NCBI RefSeq assembly: GCF_002850745.1
Contig: NZ_KZ559468.1
Coordinates: 163,394-227,393 of the forward strand
DNA length: 64,000 nt
Origin: Nonomuraea indica
GTDB lineage: Bacteria > Actinomycetota > Actinomycetes > Streptosporangiales > Streptosporangiaceae
Reading direction: 5' to 3'
Position 1 is the first letter of the stretch. Every line of letters begins with the position of its first letter. The notes beneath the pieces are model-generated. The model ran no database searches, was not told the DNA's origin, and saw only the letters and a program-made list of their open reading frames with translations. The position numbers were made by a program, and so were the translations under genes. Of this stretch, positions 60,148 through 64,000 are shown one piece after another.

Positions 60148-61434
60148 ATGAAGAGTCGCTACGTAGTGGCGTCTGCCGCGTTAGTGGCCCTTCTGTCCGC
60201 ATGCGGCGTCATCCGGGGGGACGACGAGGGCGGCAAGGGCGCCCAGGCGGCAGGGGTCACCAGCGAGCCCTGCCCGACGGCGGTGGACAAGAAGAAGGGC
60301 TGCATCTACCTCGGCACGGTCTCCGACCTCACCGCGGGGCCGTTCGCGGCGCTGGCCGTGCCGATCACCGACGCGCAGAAGGCGTTCTGGGCGCGCGTCA
60401 ACAAGGCGGGCGGCATCGGCGGCAGGTACGAGGTGGACGTCACCAAATTCGTCCGCGACAACAAGTACAACCCCGAGGTGCACCGGCAGGTCTACAACGA
60501 GATGAAGGACCAGGTGCTCGGCCTGGCCCAGACGCTCGGCTCGCCCACGACGGCGGCCATCCTCGGCGACCTCAAGGCCAACAGCGTCGTCGCGGCCCCG
60601 GCGTCGTGGACCTCGGCCTGGGAGTTCGAGGACGTCATCCTGGAGACCGGCGCCAACTACTGCGTGGAGGCGATGAACTCCGTCGACTACGCGATGGAGG
60701 CCTACAAGCCCAAGAGCGTCATGGCCGTCCACCTGGCCGGCGACTACGGGGCCGACGCCGCCGCCGGCGCCAAGATCGCCGCCGAGCGGAACGGCCTGAC
60801 GTTCACCGGCGTCGAGACGCCCTCCGGCGCCACCGAGCAGGGCCGCGCCATCACCGAGATCACCAAGAACAAGCCCGACCTCGTCATCCTCACCACCGGC
60901 CCCGCCGACGCCGCCACCATCGTCGGGCAGGCGGCGGCGGCCGGGTTCAAGGGCCGGTTCATCGGCACCGGCCCCACCTGGAACCCCGCCCTGCTCAAGT
61001 CGCCCGCCGCCCCCGCGCTGAAGGCCCTGTACGAGCAGTCGGCGCCGGGCCGGCCGTGGGACTCCGACACGCCCGGCCACCGGGCCATGCGCGAGGCGCT
61101 GCCGGGCGTGACCCCCAACGACGGCTACACCTCCGGCTGGGCGTGGGCGTACCCGATGAAGGCGGCGCTGGAGAAGATGGTCGCGAGCGGCGACATCAGC
61201 CGCAAGGGCCTGCTCGCCGCCGTCAAGAGCCTGCGGACCGTCGACTACGAGGGCATGCTGCCGCCCGAGGCGGGCAACTTCGCCGGCGACCCCGACGCGG
61301 CGACGTTCCGACAGACCCTCGTCAACAAGGTCGACGACAAGGCCCTCACCGGCGTCACCACGGTGAAGGACTTCTTCGTCGGGCCGACCGCGAAGGGCCA
61401 CACCTTCGACGGACCCTGTTACGCCAAGCTCTAG
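60148..61434 (+). CDS. Branched-chain-type substrate-binding lipoprotein
   Basis: 428 aa from ATG 60148 (SD AGAGAGGGA). Lipoprotein signal MKSRYVVASAALVALLSAC, lipidated Cys at 19. Periplasmic-binding fold type I: YLGTVSDLTAGPFAALAVPITDAQKAFWARVNKAGGIGGRYEVDVTK, with ALLQTLGSPTT-like LAQTLGSPTTAAILGDL. It is longer than LivJ and the ligand is unlikely to be a simple amino acid given the ligase in the operon. Last gene of the operon. Confidence 0.92.
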   Translation: MKSRYVVASAALVALLSACGVIRGDDEGGKGAQAAGVTSEPCPTAVDKKKGCIYLGTVSDLTAGPFAALAVPITDAQKAFWARVNKAGGIGGRYEVDVTKFVRDNKYNPEVHRQVYNEMKDQVLGLAQTLGSPTTAAILGDLKANSVVAAPASWTSAWEFEDVILETGANYCVEAMNSVDYAMEAYKPKSVMAVHLAGDYGADAAAGAKIAAERNGLTFTGVETPSGATEQGRAITEITKNKPDLVILTTGPADAATIVGQAAAAGFKGRFIGTGPTWNPALLKSPAAPALKALYEQSAPGRPWDSDTPGHRAMREALPGVTPNDGYTSGWAWAYPMKAALEKMVASGDISRKGLLAAVKSLRTVDYEGMLPPEAGNFAGDPDAATFRQTLVNKVDDKALTGVTTVKDFFVGPTAKGHTFDGPCYAKL

Positions 61435-61460
61435 ATCGCCTGGGGCGCGGACCGGTTGGG

Positions 61461-61466
61461 TAGTGT
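61461..61466 (+). promoter_or_regulatory. -10 hexamer for a leaderless start at 61473
   Basis: TAGTGT lies 6 nt before the ATG at 61473. Confidence 0.5.
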
Positions 61467-61472
61467 CGAGGC

Positions 61473-61859
61473 ATGCGACGCTTCCAGAGCCGGTTCGTGC
61501 CCCTCGCCGCATCCGCCGTCCTCGTGCTCGCCGCCGGGTGCGCCGAGGTCAACACCACCATCGACAAGGCGCAGGCCTGCCTCGAGGCCCCCAAGATCAT
61601 CACCGAGCTGGGCGCCGACATCGCGAAGTACAAGGACGACCCCCAGGCCATGGACAAGGCCATCGGCGACGCCGCCGGCAAGCTCAACGAGGTGGCCGAC
61701 AAGGCGTCCAACACCACGCTGAAGGAAGCCACCGACAACCTCGCGACCACCCTCGGCGACATCAACGTCCAGAACGTCAACGACGCCGTCGACGCCGCAC
61801 AGAAGGTGACCAGCGACACGGCCGCCTACCTCGACCGGATCCGCCAGGCCTGCAGCTGA
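61473..61859 (+). CDS. Small helical lipoprotein
   Basis: 128 aa. The signal MRRFQSRFVPLAASAVLVLAAGC has a clear lipobox (LAAGC, Cys23). The mature part is Ala/Asp/Lys-rich and helical (DKAIGDAAGKLNEVADKASNTTLKEATDNLATTL), probably a coiled bundle on the outer face of the membrane. Cys36 and the last Cys could form a disulfide. No family recognised. It has its own leaderless-type promoter. Confidence 0.75.
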   Translation: MRRFQSRFVPLAASAVLVLAAGCAEVNTTIDKAQACLEAPKIITELGADIAKYKDDPQAMDKAIGDAAGKLNEVADKASNTTLKEATDNLATTLGDINVQNVNDAVDAAQKVTSDTAAYLDRIRQACS

Positions 61860-61892
61860 ACCCCGGCTTCTCTAGGGGAAATGGGGACCAAC

Positions 61893-61898
61893 TAGCGT
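61893..61898 (+). promoter_or_regulatory. -10 hexamer for a leaderless start at 61906
   Basis: TAGCGT lies 7 nt before the ATG at 61906. Confidence 0.45.
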
Positions 61899-61905
61899 CG
61901 ACAGC

Positions 61906-62232
61906 ATGGAGCCCGATCCACGTTTCACGCTCGCGAACGAACGCACCTTCCTGACGTGGCTCAGCACCGCGCTGGCGCTCAGCGCCGGCGGCGTGGCCAT
62001 GGCGGCGGTGCCCGAAGGCGTGTTCGTCCCGTGGGCCCGCACCGCTCTGGCCGTCGTCCTGGTCACCCTGTCCGCGCTGGCGGCCGGCATGGCCTATCCC
62101 CGCTGGCGCAACATCCAGCGGGCACTGCGCGACCAGGCGCCGCTCCCGCCGCCCGCCCTCGCGGCCGTGTTCGGCTACGGCGTCGCGGCGGTCGCCGTCA
62201 TCGCCCTGGTGCTCATCCTGCTCGCCGCCTGA
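61906..62232 (+). CDS. DUF202 (YidH-like) membrane protein, copy 1
   Basis: 108 aa. It begins EPDPRFTLANERTFLTWLSTALALSAGG, the DUF202 signature (LANERTFLAW), with three membrane helices. Function is unproven. It is followed 14 bp later by a second DUF202 gene, and the two probably form a heteromer. Confidence 0.87.
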   Translation: MEPDPRFTLANERTFLTWLSTALALSAGGVAMAAVPEGVFVPWARTALAVVLVTLSALAAGMAYPRWRNIQRALRDQAPLPPPALAAVFGYGVAAVAVIALVLILLAA

Positions 62233-62246
62233 GAGGTCGTCACGGG

Positions 62247-62600
62247 ATGTCCGGGCCGGAGAGGTCGCACGGCATCTGGGACCCGGGCCTGCAGAGCGAG
62301 CGCACCCGGCTGGCCTGGGTCCGCACCGGCGTGATGCTGTCCACCGGCGGGATCGCCGCCACCGGTCTCGCGCTGCGCCACGGCCTGCCGTCCGCCCCGC
62401 TCGCGCTCGCCGCCGGGACGTTCGCCCTCGCCGCCCTCGCCGGCGCGGTGCTGCTGACGCGCACCGGCGTCAGGTTCCGGCGGGTCCAGGAGGCGCTGCA
62501 CGGCGGCCGGGCCATCGACAGCCGGCCCGACGCGCTGCTCGCCTGGCTCGGCACCCTCTGCGCGGTCGCGGGCGCGGTCGTGTTCGTGCTCAGCTCGTGA
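62247..62600 (+). CDS. DUF202-like membrane protein, copy 2
   Basis: 117 aa from ATG 62247. IWDPGLQSERTRLAWVRTGVMLSTGGIAATGL is the DUF202 signature (QSERTRLAWxRT), with three membrane helices. It differs from copy 1 in having a longer hydrophilic loop (RTGVRFRRVQEALHGGRAIDSRP). The 3' end overlaps the convergent TetR gene by 11 bp. Confidence 0.85.
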   Translation: MSGPERSHGIWDPGLQSERTRLAWVRTGVMLSTGGIAATGLALRHGLPSAPLALAAGTFALAALAGAVLLTRTGVRFRRVQEALHGGRAIDSRPDALLAWLGTLCAVAGAVVFVLSS

Positions 62601-63327
62601 GGCCGGCCGGGGGAGCGGCGGGCGGGGCCAGGCCCAGCCGGGCGGTCAGGTCGAGCAGGCACTCCTCGAACAGCGGAGCCGGGTCGGAGAAGGCGAAGTC
62701 GAGCTGGTGCAGCACCTCCATGCTGAGCAGGCCGTACATCCTGATCCAGCACGACAGGAAGACGTGCGCCGCCTCGGGCGGCAGCGCCCCGTCGACCAGC
62801 GCCGAATAGGCCACGAGCTGCTCGCGCAGCGACGGGTCCAGGTCGGCCAGGCGCGGCACCGGGAACGGAGCCGTCCGCCACAGCTCGGCGACCAGGTCGA
62901 GCAGCACCTGCTCGAAGCGCTGGCCCGCCTCGTGCCGGGGCGTGCCGGGCCGCCGGTTCGGCGGGGCGACGGGGCTGGCGAAGACCCAGCCGAACTCGGC
63001 CGGGTGGGAGACCGCCCATGAGCGCATGGCCCGGCACACCGCGAGCAGCCGCTCGCCCGTCGGCTGACCGGCGTGGGCGTCGCGGGCCTGCTCCATCACC
63101 TCGGTCAGCTCGCGGAAGAAGCCCGCGGTCACCGCGCCGACCAGCTCGTCGTGGCCGGCGTAGTAGTGGTAGAGGGCGGGGCCGCTCATCCCGATCGCCC
63201 GCGCGACCGCGTTGATCGTCACCGCCGCCGATCCGCGCGTCACCAGCAGCTCCCGCGCGGCCGCGTGGATCTCCGCCAGCGTGGATTGACGCAGCCTGTC
63301 GCGGCGGCTGGTGCCCTGCGCTGCCAT
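62590..63327 (-). CDS. TetR/AcrR family transcriptional regulator
   Basis: 245 aa. The N-terminal HTH is EIHAAARELLVTRGSAAVTINAVARAIGMSGPALYHYYAGHDELVGAVTAGFF (about residues 17-70). The C-terminal ligand domain follows the WHG/TetR_C type (AMRSWAVSHPAEFGWVFASPVAP). SD GAGGAG precedes the ATG. A dyad at 63353-63370 may be its own operator. The regulated gene may be the divergent zinc-ribbon gene or the gene itself. Confidence 0.9.
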   Translation of the reverse strand: MAAQGTSRRDRLRQSTLAEIHAAARELLVTRGSAAVTINAVARAIGMSGPALYHYYAGHDELVGAVTAGFFRELTEVMEQARDAHAGQPTGERLLAVCRAMRSWAVSHPAEFGWVFASPVAPPNRRPGTPRHEAGQRFEQVLLDLVAELWRTAPFPVPRLADLDPSLREQLVAYSALVDGALPPEAAHVFLSCWIRMYGLLSMEVLHQLDFAFSDPAPLFEECLLDLTARLGLAPPAAPPAGLTS

Positions 63328-63352
63328 CGCACTCCTCGATCCGGCCTAAGGA

Positions 63353-63370
63353 CTCTAGGTGAGTCTAGAG
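63353..63370. promoter_or_regulatory. Candidate TetR operator
   Basis: CTCTAG-GTGAGT-CTAGAG, a perfect 6-bp dyad, 26 bp upstream of the TetR start and ahead of the divergent gene at 63443. Confidence 0.5.
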
Positions 63371-63442
63371 CTTCACGGACATGCTGGTAGGCCGCTTGCG
63401 GGGAGCCCGGCGCCGGACGACACTCGGAGGAGGGGGTGACCC

Positions 63443-63745
63443 ATGGACGAGGACCGCAGGACACTGCCGTTCGAATGCCGCAGGTGCTGGCACGTGTGGG
63501 AAGAGGAGTACGTGGTCCGGCACGGCGCCGACGCCCACGGCCACGAGCGGGAGATCTGGTTGCGCGACGGCGTGCAGGTGCCGCCGCCGTGGGAGGGGGC
63601 GGTCTGCCCTCAGTGCGGCTGCCGGCAGTGCACCACGTTCCCCGAGGGGTACCTGAGCCGCCATCCCGAGCTGATCCCGCCCGCGGAGCCGGCTACGCCC
63701 GACGCGACCCCGCTCCTCAGCCCGGTACCCCGGCGGCTCTACTGA
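63443..63745 (+). CDS. Zinc-ribbon protein, 100 aa
   Basis: From ATG 63443 behind SD GGAGGAGG. It contains CRRCWHVWEEEY near the start and CPQCGCRQCTTFPEGYLSRHPEL later, two Cys pairs as in a zinc ribbon, separated by about 40 residues with HGADAHGHEREIW between. No known family or partner. Divergent from the TetR gene. Confidence 0.7.
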   Translation: MDEDRRTLPFECRRCWHVWEEEYVVRHGADAHGHEREIWLRDGVQVPPPWEGAVCPQCGCRQCTTFPEGYLSRHPELIPPAEPATPDATPLLSPVPRRLY

Positions 63746-63781
63746 CGCCCGGTGCGGGCGTGCGCCGCCGGGGCCGGCGGC

Positions 63782-64000
63782 TCAGTTGAGGCTGTCCAGC
63801 CACGCCCGGTGCAGGCCGGCGAACCGGCCCGAGGCGGCGATGAGCCGGTCGGGCGCGCCGTCCTCCACGATCTCGCCGCGCTCCATGACGAGCACCCGGT
63901 CGGCGATCTCCACGGTCGACAGCCGGTGGGCGATGATCAGCGCGGTCCGGTCGGCGAGGATCGTGCGCAGCGCCCGCTGCACCAGCCGCTCGCTCGGCAC
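63782..64000 (-). CDS. ABC transporter ATP-binding protein, C-terminal end, 5' end outside window
   Basis: Only the last 72 residues are in the window. [48 protein letters not shown] is the end of an ABC ATPase domain with the D-loop/H-loop segment of exporter-type (ABC-B) proteins. The length of the missing part cannot be known; it probably has an N-terminal membrane domain, as most such proteins do. Confidence 0.85.
   Translation of the reverse strand: MPSERLVQRALRTILADRTALIIAHRLSTVEIADRVLVMERGEIVEDGAPDRLIAASGRFAGLHRAWLDSLN

Noticed and set aside
1..64000. tRNA, rRNA, riboswitch or CRISPR array
   Set aside because: I looked for tRNA-like T-arm sequences, repeat-spacer periodicity and known riboswitch cores and found none convincing. 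The tandem repeats seen are 15-32 bp without spacers.

Overview
The window is about 64 kb of very GC-rich DNA with many GTG starts and many leaderless-type starts. These features, with the gene content, point to a filamentous actinomycete, most likely of the Streptosporangiales (Nonomuraea-like). The content that suggests this includes a subtilisin-inhibitor-type secreted protein, cytochrome bd, an aroC-aroK-aroB block preceded by a prepilin peptidase, and an Actinobacteria-type helicase. The genus is inferred from general resemblance only. I see no rRNA, tRNA, CRISPR array, insertion sequence or prophage.

Layout. 1-8.6 kb: the end of a leucine-rich-repeat gene, a lipoprotein, a secreted protease inhibitor, cydAB behind a tandem operator-like region, a CoxG-like membrane-anchored protein with a pentapeptide-repeat linker, two unrecognised proteins and thymidine kinase. 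8.6-14.7 kb: a small membrane protein, a hyuA-hyuB pair, a DUF3800-like protein and a Gfo/Idh/MocA oxidoreductase. 14.8-32.0 kb: the most interesting region, a catabolic-looking island. It holds a sugar-type ABC importer (lipoprotein plus two permeases), two DHDPS-family aldolases, an NAD-dependent epimerase/dehydratase-like protein, two DegT-type aminotransferases, two large secreted beta-propeller proteins, four amidohydrolase-fold proteins and a local winged-helix regulator. Six copies of an 18-bp dyad (TTNCGGTC-NN-GACCGNAA and variants) lie at promoters or starts in this island, which suggests one regulon.

Inside the island, one module occurs twice, in divergent orientation: a secreted beta-propeller plus a translationally coupled pair of amidohydrolase-fold proteins. 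In each pair the first protein has lost the metal-binding His and Asp residues and the second keeps them. This repeated pairing of a catalytically degenerate protein with an apparently intact one is the best candidate for an undescribed system. The substrate cannot be read from the sequence.

32-44.2 kb: mixed metabolism, including a uridine-kinase-like P-loop protein, a class III CoA-transferase, a fused AccD/AccA-like carboxyltransferase, an unknown gene pair, a nitrilase-family hydrolase, a DUF418 membrane protein, an aminotransferase, a FUSC transporter, an alpha/beta hydrolase, a cyanuric acid hydrolase/barbiturase-family enzyme, a free-standing B3/B4 domain and SseB. 44.3-48.6 kb: prepilin peptidase, aroC, aroK, aroB and an SGNH hydrolase. 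48.8-54.6 kb: a DinG-like helicase, a disordered repeat protein, a Na+/H+ antiporter and a UBP-type zinc-finger protein. 54.6-61.4 kb: a branched-chain-amino-acid-type ABC importer operon with an acyl-CoA ligase gene embedded between its ATPase and permease genes. 61.4-64 kb: small lipoprotein and DUF202 membrane proteins, a TetR regulator, a zinc-ribbon protein and the end of an ABC exporter.

Two window-wide traits stand out. Many genes begin 6-8 nt after a TANNNT hexamer, the signature of leaderless transcripts. Several proteins carry linkers built of short GC-rich tandem repeats (CoxG-like, one DegT, one DHDPS, the DinG-like helicase and the disordered protein).
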